Assembly: GCA_030267565.1 (NCBI GenBank)
Contig: BRXU01000026.1
Span: forward strand, 1,364,001 to 1,428,000
DNA: 64,000 nucleotides
Reading direction: 5' to 3'
From: Pleodorina starrii
Taxonomy: Eukaryota > Chlorophyta > Chlorophyceae > Chlamydomonadales > Volvocaceae
Position numbers and translations under genes: made by a program. Under the pieces are notes generated by a model that had not been told where the DNA came from, made no database searches, and saw nothing but the letters and a program-made list of their open reading frames with translations. Numbering within the stretch: the first letter of the stretch is position 1; each line of letters begins with the position of its first letter. Positions 1-9,424 of the stretch are shown piece after piece.

Positions 1-644
1 CGATGCTTCAATAAGTTCAAGGTCTGCTCGCAGAGTTGCCTCAGGTATCAGGTAATCATGTGACACAAGCTACGGAAAGTATCAGACTCATCGACGAGGT
101 CCAGCTGTTCGCCGAGTACCGATCAACCCAGGGCTGGATCAACCTTGTGGGCAGTCTCTTCCACGCCGGAATTTTGTCAAGGGACCGATTTCAGAAGCAA
201 ATGTTTAATACAGTCTCAATAACTGGCGCCAATGGCCGTTAACAGCTGTGTAGCTATGCGTTTTCCGTCCCTCATGTAATCCCCCCAATGCCCTTAAGCA
301 ACGCAGTTCAGCACGGAGTGCACGGACATGGAGCTAGCGGCCTTGGAGTGGACTTGGAGCTAGCGGCCGGGAGTAGCTGTGCTGGCGGGGGCCGGCTGGG
401 GGGAGCTAGTGGCCAGGAGCAAGACCCAGCCTCCCAAGGAAGTAATAATAGCGGTTACAGCGGGCTTCAGACCCAAAACGGGAGAGCCAGCTGGCCAGCT
501 GGCCGTGCACTGCAGCGAACACACCAGGACAGAGGAAAGACCAACCAGCCCAGACAGCACGAGCCAGCCCAGACAGGAAGGAGCAAACCCAGGGAAAAAG
601 CGCTTAGGCGAGCGACCATGGGGCGCGTAAGTGCGGCCTGTGCA
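1..644. other. unassigned sequence left of TRIM 1
   Basis: Two overlapping open frames occur here, but neither has a recognisable motif, and composition favours spurious frames in GC-rich DNA. I see no convincing gene. The left edge is the window boundary, so a gene continuing from outside cannot be excluded. Confidence 0.4.
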
Positions 645-746
645 TGTAACGCCGAGGTCATAGGTGCCGTACAGTCGGCTAGCATAAAGTCTAAGAAAGG
701 CGTCGCACAGCATCTCGAGTAGCCTTTGCTCCGCCCAAGCATGACA
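645..746 (+). repeat. TRIM 1 left LTR
   Basis: 102-bp terminal repeat starting TGTAACGCC and ending ATGACA. It differs from the right copy at only a few positions (for example AAGTCTAAG versus AAGCCTAAG), which implies a fairly recent insertion. Confidence 0.85.
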
Positions 747-1022
747 TTGGTATCGAGATCAGTACTGTCGTACAGACTCTCAAAGATCGTCAGTTCGATC
801 CCTGGTAGTCGCGGAAAGGCTTCCACTCCAGAAAACCTTGCAAATGAAGGCTAGAGGCATGTGTGCTCCGGCATGACCTGACTTGGGAAGTTGTCGACCC
901 CAATGCCGAAGACCTGGCTAAGACCCCAGGCATGTAAAGGTGGTGAAAGGCGGAGTGGACTGTGCACAGACACTGCGAGGACGCAGTGAGGACCGAGGAC
1001 GTTCCCTTCAGAGGGGGGGGAA

Positions 1023-1124
1023 TGTAACGCCGAGGTCATAGGTGCCGTACAGTCGGCTAGCATAAAGCCTAAGAAAGGCGTCGCACAGCATCTCGAGTAG
1101 CCTTTGCTCCGCCCAATCATGACA
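1023..1124 (+). repeat. TRIM 1 right LTR
   Basis: 102-bp copy of the left terminal repeat. It is preceded directly by a G-rich polypurine tract and followed by the second copy of the GTGCA target duplication. Confidence 0.85.
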
Positions 1125-1129
1125 GTGCA

Positions 1130-2336
1130 GGCCTGTCAGCCCTCACCTATCTCTATCTCTACCCGTCTGGCCCAGTCCGGCCTGCTGTTGCCCTGTGTAT
1201 GGACTGGGCTGCATCGGGCTGAACTACCCGTCCGGCCCGGGCCGGCCTGAACTAGCCAAACCCAATCCCCAGCTAGGGGACTTCGTGGAAAGGGATCTTG
1301 CCGCCGGAAAACTTTAGATTCTTTCAGTCATGTAATCGGTGGTTTTCACTACCATCGTACTGGGCACTTGGTATTTTTGGGTTGCCGTCTCCTCCAGTAA
1401 TATGCGGTTTACATACCGTAAAGGCTCTCCGTGGACTCTCCGTAAAATGCAGTTTTGGGGTTGCTGTGGCGACGGCCTTCACCGCGCTCACCCGAGCCGC
1501 CGCCTTTGCCAGCGTGGCGCCCTTGCTGGCCCTCCCCGCTGCACCCTCTGTGTGACATTGGCCCAACCCTGCTACACCCGCTTTGTGACCTTCGCCAGCT
1601 GCAGCATCTTCTTTCGCCAAGTGGAAGTATGCACGCCACGCCTCCCTGCCACCCGGCGCAACACGGCATGGTGAGGCATGCCCTCACCGTGCTCAGACCG
1701 CAACCGTGCTGCCCAACCCCAAAGCCCCCTGCTACACCCGCTTTGTGACCTCCGCCCCACATGGCCAATCCTACAGGGCGGGGGCCCCCTGGGCGCTTCG
1801 CGCTGGGGCCCCGCCCAAAAACCACTGCACTCACATACGCACGCCACGCACTTCACCTTACACCACCACACGCGCCTCGCTCCAGACGTTCTCTGGGATA
1901 ACTTCATTCCGAACACACGCTTTCATTCCGTCGTACCACCTACTGCACACTCCGGTGGCCGCTCGTGAAGGCAACGGTGGCGTCACGCAACAACTCTGCG
2001 GCGATTGTTTAGCTGCCTTTGCTGCGGAACCCTTCCATGAGCAAGTCGTATTGTGAGGTCGGTACTGCATTCTTTGACCCATGTGACAGCGAGTGACCGC
2101 TGAGCTGATGGGAGCTGAGAGGTGTGTTGTCGGTGGTGGGTGTCGTTTATACGAGTGTAACTCGGTGGTGGGTGTCGTTTATACGAGTATAACGACAAGT
2201 GAAAGGATATGGCCGGTACGCAACCAAAGTGTAGTGTGCCGCCAGCCATCCAACGAACAACGAACGCTACAACGAACTATAAACAGCTACGTAGAGCCCG
2301 TCGGCGATCGACAATACTAGTATGCCCATTTACAAA
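1130..2336. other. non-coding stretch with local repeats
   Basis: No gene is supported. The phrase CTGCTACACCCGCTTTGTGA is repeated at about 1568 and 1730. A GC hairpin at about 1758-1821 (arms GGGCGGGG / CCCCGCCC around GCGCTTCGCGC) recurs in inverted orientation at 29190-29252. A short duplication GGTGGTGGGTGTCGTTTATA lies at about 2130-2190. Overlapping frames on both strands are Pro/Arg/Ala-rich and look spurious. Confidence 0.5.
1758..1821 (+). repeat. GC hairpin repeat, copy 1
   Basis: About 62 bp from ACATGG through CAATCCTACAGG to CCCGCCCAAAAA. It can fold into a near-perfect hairpin. The second copy, on the other strand at 29190-29252, matches over its whole length with only small differences in the C/G runs. 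Confidence 0.75.
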
Positions 2337-2426
2337 CGATCGAACATAAAAGAAGTAGTTAAATAATAAAAGTGTATTGGAATAACAGCTAATGCTGGGG
2401 CGGCCCCGGATCGTGGCTCAGGACAT

Positions 2427-2476
2427 TGTCACGACACACTGCGTAACTGGCAGAACGCGTGCTGCCCTGAGCAACT
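2427..2476 (-). repeat. split direct repeat B2 (left terminus)
   Basis: 50-bp terminal repeat, identical over its length to B1. Its first 17 bases are the inverted complement of the opposite end of the element. Confidence 0.85.
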
Positions 2477-2942
2477 ATGGTATGGTGCGCCGGGGACAGA
2501 GGTGCCCGACGCGATTGCAATGGCGCGGCGATGAAAGGAGATGTCGGAGTGGTTGATCAGATCAGCTTATCGTAGCAGCAGCGAGCGAGCGAGCGAGCGA
2601 GCGTTCAGTAACACAGCATTTGGTGTTACAAGTCACAGCAGCGGGTGCGACACCCGTGAGGCCGGTCCTTGCGACCTGACGATGTAGAACCGGCTCGTCG
2701 TCAGGGAGCTAGTTGTGAATACAAGCGCGACAGCTAGATATAACCAACCGTCTGCAATGAATGCGGCAAGTATTTCAACAAGCTGCTGCGATGATCGCGA
2801 GCAGCTCCTAAATATCCCACAAAGTACGATAGCTCCAGAACCACATAACTAACCTCGCGAAATCCTAACCAACCGCCAAGTTCTTCTGCTTCTTAGTAAC
2901 TACCAATGGCTTCGGACAAACGGTGTCAAAGACGCAGTGTGT
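2477..2942 (-). repeat. split direct repeat A2
   Basis: 466-bp internal copy of A1. It abuts the terminal 50-bp repeat B2 on its left and the palindromic B1-A2 junction block on its right. Confidence 0.85.
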
Positions 2943-3015
2943 GACAGCTGTCACGTGACAGCTGTCACGTGACAGCTGTGTGACAGCTGTCACGTGACAG
3001 CTGTCACGACACACT
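2937..3015. repeat. palindrome block at the B1-A2 junction
   Basis: Four or five overlapping copies of the 14-bp palindrome GTGACAGCTGTCAC are bounded by GCAGTGTGT on one side and its complement ACACACTGC on the other. It lies exactly where the B1-A2 junction of a split-direct-repeat element should be. It looks like an expanded form of the single palindrome found in the 54.6-55.4 kb repeats. Confidence 0.8.
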
Positions 3016-3051
3016 GCGTAACTGGCAGAACGCGTGCTGCCCTGAGCAACT
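3002..3051 (-). repeat. split direct repeat B1
   Basis: 50-bp copy of the terminal segment B2 (2427-2476), beginning TGTCACGACACACTGCG on the plus strand. It is followed on the gag side by a run of eight C. Confidence 0.85.
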
Positions 3052-3375
3052 CCCCCCCCAGCTGGAAGCCCCAAGCATTCGTCTGGGGGCTGAAGCTGCC
3101 AGTCACGCCAAACCGCCGCAAGCGTAAGAGGCACACAAAAAGCTACGCAAAACGCTAAGAGTCACACGTGCACGAAGTCTTCTATCGCAAGTGGTCCGCA
3201 ACAAGTCTGTACGGGGCGTCCGTACACCAAGCTGGCACACGCAAATCGTTTGTTCACCAGAGCCAAGGGTTGCCCCCCCCTGATCAATGTCCCACTCGCC
3301 AAACAAGCCGATCAGAGAGACTCAGCCTACAAATCACCCTCCCATCCTCTCTAACACAAATCGTCCACCACCCAG

Positions 3376-4449
3376 TCACTGCTTCGTAGCGCCGCCCATC
3401 GTCACCAGGACGTGTGGGGGCTGCTGCCGGCAGCCAGTCGTCTCGCCAACCACGCGGTTCACCAGCGTCGTGGCGAAGTCCTCCCACGCCTCCTCACCGC
3501 GCGTCACCAGGGCGCGCTGAGCCTGCTGCCGGCCGCCCGCCGCCTTGATCTTCTCCCAGACCGCGAACAGCTCCCGGCTGCGCGGCTTCCAGTCGGGTCG
3601 CGCCTGCGCCGGGTTGCCCACCCAGCAGGACCGCCGATGGTCCTGCGGGTCGGTGGACTTGCTGTCACAGCCCTTGCAGTACGGCGGCGGCGGGCGGTTG
3701 TGGTTGCCTCCAGCGCGCGTGCTGGTGGTCATTAGAAAGGTCTCAGTGTCCAGAAGGTTGTCCGCCTGGTAACTGTCGTACACATTGTAGGCATACTGCG
3801 CCACCGCCTCCAGGTCGACGGGTGCGGGGAGCCCATCAGCGTGGCCCTTGACCTTGTCGTGCAGGCTCGAGGGCAAGGCGTTGATGAATATCGACAGCAT
3901 CTGGCGCTCCGGAAAATAAGCCTTCATGACCGCAGCGTCGCACGCAAACCGGGCGTAAAACGTTAGCGGATCCTCCTCAGCCGGCTTCCCGCCAATCCAT
4001 CCCATCTTCATCTTCTGGAAGGCGATACGCTCGTGTGGGGCGGGCTCCGCGTACTTCGCCTCCAATAATTCCCAGAACTTCTTCAGCATAGCTTCACCCG
4101 CGAGCCCCGCCAACTTCGGCTCACCCTCCTTCTCAAACCAGAGCGCCGCGCCCCCGGCCAGGCTCGCCTTGGCCAGGTTGCACTCGGCTTCGGGCGGAAC
4201 CTTGCCGTCCTTCAACTGAAAGCTCTTCAAAGCAACAAAGCGCTTATGCCCTATCTTGAAATCTGCCAAAGCCTTGGCGCCACCACCCATAAAAATGGGC
4301 ATGCCACTCATCGAAAGCTCCGCGGCCATTTCGCTATCAGAATCACTTACGACGGAACCGGACTCAGGGCCCGAATCAGCACCAGCAGCAGCGTCAGCAC
4401 CAGCAGCAGCGTCCAAAGCAGAATCAGCACTCTCAGCGTCACTATTCAC
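3376..4449 (-). CDS. Gag-like capsid/nucleocapsid protein
   Basis: About 357 codons are open. The N-terminal third is acidic and Ala/Ser/Asp-rich. A helical capsid-like region follows (about residues 60-235), including KFWELLEAKYAEPAPHERI and DPLTFYARF, as in retrotransposon Gag proteins. A Cys-His knuckle CKGCDSKSTDPQDHRRSC (CX2CX9HX3C, about residues 258-275) resembles a nucleocapsid zinc finger but has unusual spacing. The codon at 4449 is GTG. The frame stays open further upstream into repeat A1 without an ATG, and the first internal Met (MAAEL) is at 4329, so the start is unresolved. It would package element RNA supplied with enzymes in trans. Family assignment is inference; coding status is well supported. 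Confidence 0.72.
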   Translation of the reverse strand: MNSDAESADSALDAAAGADAAAGADSGPESGSVVSDSDSEMAAELSMSGMPIFMGGGAKALADFKIGHKRFVALKSFQLKDGKVPPEAECNLAKASLAGGAALWFEKEGEPKLAGLAGEAMLKKFWELLEAKYAEPAPHERIAFQKMKMGWIGGKPAEEDPLTFYARFACDAAVMKAYFPERQMLSIFINALPSSLHDKVKGHADGLPAPVDLEAVAQYAYNVYDSYQADNLLDTETFLMTTSTRAGGNHNRPPPPYCKGCDSKSTDPQDHRRSCWVGNPAQARPDWKPRSRELFAVWEKIKAAGGRQQAQRALVTRGEEAWEDFATTLVNRVVGETTGCRQQPPHVLVTMGGATKQ

Positions 4450-4553
4450 CTCAGACGTCTGTTCAGACTCCGAAGAAGCAGCCGATGGCCCAAGGCCAGC
4501 AAGTCGGCGCGAGCGGCGAACCTCCTCCGATGTCTCCTCCAGCTTGTTGAAAT

Positions 4554-5019
4554 ATGGTATGGTGCGCCGGGGACAGAGGTGCCCGACGCGATTGCAATGG
4601 CGCGGCGATGAAAGGAGATGTCGGAGTGGTTGATCAGATCAGCTTATCGTAGCAGCAGCGAGCGAGCGAGCGAGCGAGCGTTCAGTAACACAGCATTTGG
4701 TGTTACAAGTCACAGCAGCGGGTGCGCCACCCGTGAGGCCGGTCCTTGCGACCTGACGATGTAGAACCGGCTCGTCGTCAGGGAGCTAGTTGTGAATACA
4801 AGCGCGACAGCTAGATATAACCAACCGTCTGCAATGAATGCGGCAAGTATTTCAACAAGCTGCTGCGATGATCGCGAGCAGCTCCTAAATATCCCACAAA
4901 GTACGATAGCTCCAGAACCACATAACTAACCTCGCGAAATCCTAACCAACCGCCAAGTTCTTCTGCTTCTTAGTAACTACCAATGGCTTCGGACAAACGG
5001 TGTCAAAGACGCAGTGTGT
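4554..5019 (-). repeat. split direct repeat A1
   Basis: 466-bp repeat at the upstream end (minus strand) of the gag-only element. It is the same length as A2. I saw a single clear difference (GGGTGCGCCACCC here versus GGGTGCGACACCC in A2), which implies a recent insertion. It contains a short (GAGC)n run. Confidence 0.85.
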
Positions 5020-5850
5020 CGTGACAACATGTCCCGACTCGGTACATGTCTCGAGCCATGAATCGTGGCTCCCGCTCCCGCAGTGCGTGTACCGCTTCGT
5101 GGCGGGTAGCCAGACCGATATAATAATAAATAAGTATATAAATAAATAATCAACCTGAAAAGGAATCGTGGCTCTCGGTCCCGCGGCATCCCACTTCGTG
5201 GCGGGTAGCCAGAGCCAACGAAAAATAAAAAAGAAAGAAATAATCACCTGAATTTGAATATCAGCTTATGCTGGGGCGGCCCCGGATCGTGGCTCAGGAC
5301 ATGTCCCGACTCGGTACATGTCTCGAGCCATGAATCGTGGCTCTCGGTCCCGCGGCATCCCACTTCGTGGCGGGTAGCCAGAGCGACCGAAAAATAAATA
5401 AATATATAAACAATCAACCTGAATTGGAATAACAGCTTATGCTGTGGCGGCCACGGATCGTGGCTCGGGACATGTCCCGACTCGGTACATGTCCCGAGCC
5501 ACGAATCGTGGCTCTCGGTCCCGCGGCGTACCGCCTCGTGGCGGGTAGCCAGACCGATTGAAAATTTAATTGTTTTTTAAACAATCCATTTGCATTGGGA
5601 TATTGGGTCGGAGCATGGGACACGGTCCCACGGTGCGCCCCTCAATGGCGAGTCGCCAAAACGATCCAACATTACAAAGTTATAAAAGAATCAACTAGAA
5701 TTTAAAGAACAGCTTATGCTGGGGCGGCCCCGGATCGTGGCTCAGGACATGTACCGACTCGGTACATGTCCTGAGCCAGAGGGGTCTGTCATTGTTCGGT
5801 ACATGTCCCGAGCCACGATCCGGGGCCGCTGCCTTACTGAGCCGTGGGAC

Positions 5851-8800
5851 GACAGAAATTATATTATACTATTTAAATAATGCTGGTTGTCAAGCCGCGC
5901 CGGTATATATTTAATATATACCAGCGGGTACTTGATCGCGATGTTGTGCACGCACGCACCGACGTGTTGTCTTATCTGAAGTTGAAGTTCGCGATGATCT
6001 GGACGATGGTGGGTGGCTGGCGTGGCTGTTGTGCCTGCTGGCGCGCTGCGGCTGGGGCCTGGGGCGCCTCCCCATCGCAACGCCGGGGGGGCCCTCGTCT
6101 CGCGCGCCTTGTTACCTCTGCAGGGCAGTGGGCGGTGGGCGGCGGCGGCGGCCGGGCACTTGCTGTTGTGCTGTCGTGTCGTGTCGTGTCGTGTCATGCA
6201 CTCTTTTTGCGACACGGCCCGTCCAGCCGCGTCGGTCCAGTCATGCGCGGCTCCGCGGTCCTTCTCCGGCTGTGGATTTTTAGGGATTTGAAAATTTTGA
6301 GGGATTTGAGGGACGTGATTGACATCCGCGCGCGTTGTTGTGAGTGTGAGCGGCGCGAGCGGTGTGAGCAGCAGCGGCAGCGGCCAGCAGCAGCAGCAGC
6401 AGCCAGCAGACACGAGCACCGGCGGCCGGAGACGCAGCCCCACAACGAATTCGGCCTCAACTCTGGCGGGATGTCAACGGCAGTAGACATCCCCCCGAAA
6501 ACTGATCCATCTCGTCGTTGCATGCTGTAACCATACATCCGTGCGTCCAGGCCGCCCCCCCGCCCGTCCTTCTTGCATCCCCTTGGAGGAGGACTGAGAG
6601 CACGCACGGCCCGCTGGCCCGCCCGCTGGCTGTAACCCCTCCACGGGGCCGGGGTCCATTGTATTTTGTATAACAACAGCCACAGCACGACCACTGCTTG
6701 GCGACAAGTCGGCCGCCGTTGGCAGCCTTAGTGCGTGCATCGCGCCTGGCCCGGCGTGTCCCGGCGTGTCCCGATCAGCACCACCACCACGACCCACCGT
6801 CGGGCAGCCTCCGTCGCGCGGCTCCAAACCCCCACCTTCCCCCATCGGGGAATGGAATGAGGGGGCAGAAAGGGGCCCAGAGCCCAGAGCAGCGCCCCTG
6901 TCACTCCAGTCTCCGTCCGTTCCTGCCGCGGTCGCCACACAGGCAACTTCTACGTAAACTTTCTAACTTTGTCAAACGCAAGGAACCTTCCGGGCAACCT
7001 TGACGCAGCGCGAATGAACACGCATTCACCAGGGCGCAAGCAACCCACACCGTCTGCTTCAAACCAAGAGCAGCCTTTTGATGAATTAGTAATTAGTGCC
7101 CCCAGCTCACTCTCATTCACACACTCGTGCACGCCAGCCAGCCATACATCCATCCAACCAGTCAACGCCCCCAAAACGCGCAGATGAGCATCACGATGCA
7201 TCTGATGACTGCTGTGGGAGTCGGGTGCTCGTCAACGTTAGTTGGCGGAGCTGTCCTATCCACCCTAAGTCCCAGCTCAAGTCCCAGCCGCCGCCGCCGC
7301 CCAAGAGGCTCCCCCCCAAGCCCTGCCCAGCCCGCGGGCAAACATCCGCGTGTGTGTGCCAGAGGGGATCCTGAATGTCGGACTGTGCGTGCGGGGGGGC
7401 AGCCCACAGGCCCAGGCCCCCTGGCAAGCATGCAATCCCCCTGGAGGCGCGGCTGGAACCGGAAATAAACGAAGCAACACTACCGTAATAAAGGCAACCA
7501 ACCGCAGTACCACACACGACACACCCCTTTTTCCCGTATGTGTATAAACCCCCTCTCGCATCCATCCAGTCCAGTCCCTTCCAGTCACAGTGCAAATAAG
7601 TTACTTTGGGTGCGTCCAATCAGGCTGTCACTCTGCCACGTCCCACCCCCGCGTGTTGTGTCCCACCCCCGCCCAATGTGTTGTGCGTCAACCCGACTGT
7701 GCGTCAACCCGACTCGCCCATTGGCGCCAGTCTCCAACGTTATTGAGCCTCTGTATGTGGCGGCCCTGCACTGGCAGGCCGGCCTGGGTAGTATGTGTGT
7801 GCGTGTATTTGGCGAGTGCGCCCTGTTTGTAGTATGCACGGATGTGTGCCGCCGGGCTTGCGCCCGGCCCCAGCCCTCTCCTCGCTCTGTCTGCCTCTCG
7901 CGCTCAATCTCCTCTCACTCCCCCTCCGCCCAGCCACCCACTCCACAGTCCACACACACACACACACACACACGCACAAACGCCAAAAAGCACCTTCGTT
8001 TTCGGTTACATCGTCTTCCACATCCAAACGCGGGAATTCCATTCCCCGACATCCCCAGCGCCACGGCGTGCCCTGCGGCTCCGGGGGACCTCCCTCCGGT
8101 CAGGTTCAATCTATTGCCTGATTAGGCTGCAACTAAGGTTTATCCACCCGTGTCTCGTGAAGCGCGAATGAAATAAAGCGCAGCGCCCCGAACCCTCTCC
8201 GGTTGCTCCTCAGCAGCCTCTGTCCTCCACCTCCCCTCTCGGTCGGTCATCTGGCTGGCGGCCGGGTTACGACAGCCACGTCCTCAACTTCGACGCCATA
8301 CCGGTAGTCGCAAGCACACCTCCCTCGCCACCGCCCTGTCAAAGCCATCGCACGCCACCTCGCTCGCTCGCTCGCTCCTGCATGCCAAAAGCCCTTCCCT
8401 CCTCCCAACGGCAAAATCATGCATCGCGACATCGGGCACAGCCCCGCCGCCGCCAGGCCCAGGCGTCGCACGCCACTCCACTCCACTCGGGTCGCTCGTG
8501 ACACAATCGGTGTCTACATAATTCCCCAGTCTCTCTTTCTCTCCATCTCCCTTTCTCCCCGTCTCCCTTTCTCTCCATCTCCCCTTCTCCTCGTCTGCAA
8601 GCAGCGGCAAAGGGGCACCGAACCGCGGACGGACGGGACGCGGTGCGGTGCAGTGCGCGCTGCAGCTCCACAGCTCGCTCTCTTCTCCACCACACCAACC
8701 AACCGACCAACCAACCAACCAACCAACCCAGGAGCCGCGGCGCGCACATGTCGTATTGACGGTACGGCACTTGTACTGCATGACGACACCGCACGCGACG

Positions 8801-9424
8801 CGCGTGGGCGTCACATGTGTGTGTTTGTGCGTGTGCGCATGCGTTCATACGCGTTCATACGGGGGGAGCATTAAAATAGAATCATCAGAAAGCACACGGT
8901 GGCGCGCACACGATTGCGCCGCCAAAAAATTTAACCCCACGAAAAGAGAGGGCTTAGGCGAAAATTATAAAGATTCGGTGTAAACGTGCATTTGTGCGGG
9001 TCCGGCACCAACGCGCGGACCCCGCTGCCGCTCCCTCTCAACGCACGCACGCGCGCGAACGCGTGCCCACCCACCTACACACCACTCAAAACTCAACACC
9101 CGAACCCTCAACAACAACAGCAACACAGACCTCCCGCACACCCCCACACACCGTTCCTTCGCCCTTTCAACAGCAACTCAGAGCTGCCGCAACCCTTCCG
9201 TGACAATCAGCACGCCCTTCCGTGGCCTTCGAAACCCCAAAAGCCGCAACCCCAACAGCCGAAACCCGTCCGGCCCCACAGGGCGGCAAGCTCTACGGGG
9301 CCGTCCGTCAACAAGCGCATCGCCGCCGGCCGCAATCGTCGCAACTCGAACCCCCGCCAGCCCACAGCAAGAAATGGTAAGGCGAGCCCGGGGCTTCCGC
9401 TAGTCCACCGGGGCGGCAACCGCA
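5851..9424. other. intergenic or 3'-flanking DNA of gene A
   Basis: No gene is recognised in these 3.6 kb. It holds a (CGTGT)n run near 6175, CAG repeats near 6380, an (AC)n run near 7950, an (ACCA)n run near 8700 and pyrimidine-rich stretches at 8520-8600. Open frames of 100-200 codons occur on both strands, but they are Pro/Arg/Ala-rich, overlap each other and show no domain. The part next to 9424 probably contains the 3' untranslated region of gene A. I could not place a polyadenylation signal with confidence. Confidence 0.45.

Larger units (their letters stand above)
645..1124 (+). mobile_element. TRIM 1: miniature LTR retrotransposon with TSD
   Basis: Two nearly identical 102-bp direct repeats (645-746 and 1023-1124) begin TGTAACGCCGAGG and end CATGACA, so they have the TG...CA ends of LTRs. 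The 5-bp sequence GTGCA flanks the element on both sides (640-644 and 1125-1129) and is a clean target-site duplication. Immediately after the left LTR is TTGGTATCGAGA, placed where a tRNA primer-binding site would be. A purine tract AGAGGGGGGGGAA directly precedes the right LTR as a polypurine tract. The 276-bp interior has no coding capacity. Size and layout match terminal-repeat retrotransposons in miniature, which need proteins from another element. Confidence 0.88.
2427..5026 (-). mobile_element. gag-only retroelement with split direct repeats (PAT/Kangaroo-like)
   Basis: Read on the minus strand, the order is A1 (5019-4554, 466 bp), gag frame, B1 (3051-3002, 50 bp), a palindrome block, A2 (2942-2477, 466 bp), B2 (2476-2427, 50 bp). 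A1/A2 and B1/B2 are near-identical direct copies. This A1-ORF-B1-A2-B2 layout defines PAT-like DIRS elements, in which B1-A2 is thought to template the junction of a circular intermediate. The outer ends are inverted repeats: TGTCACGACACACTGCG at the left and its complement at the right. ACAT occurs on both sides, but the target is the palindrome GGACATGTCC, so this need not be a true duplication. No reverse transcriptase, RNase H, methylase or tyrosine recombinase is present, so the element must be non-autonomous. Confidence 0.78.
2337..5850. repeat. palindrome-rich satellite-like array, interrupted by an insertion
   Basis: The array unit contains AACAGCTTATGCTGGGGCGG, GGATCGTGGCTCAGGACATG, CTCGGTACATGTC and CGTGGCGGGTAGCCAGA, separated by A/T-rich spacers. 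Units start near 2385, 5259, 5428 and 5709. Between 2427 and 5026 the array is split by a mobile element. Joining the flanks restores the intact unit seen at 5286-5340. Several segments are self-complementary (GGACATGTCC, GAGCCACGA...TCGTGGCTC), so units can extrude hairpins. No coding capacity is apparent. It may be a decayed transposon family or a structural satellite. Confidence 0.7.

Noticed and set aside
5880..6530. 216-codon open frame as a possible gene
   Set aside because: Arg/Ala/Gly-rich, overlaps long frames on the other strand, runs through CGTGT and CAG repeats and has no domain.
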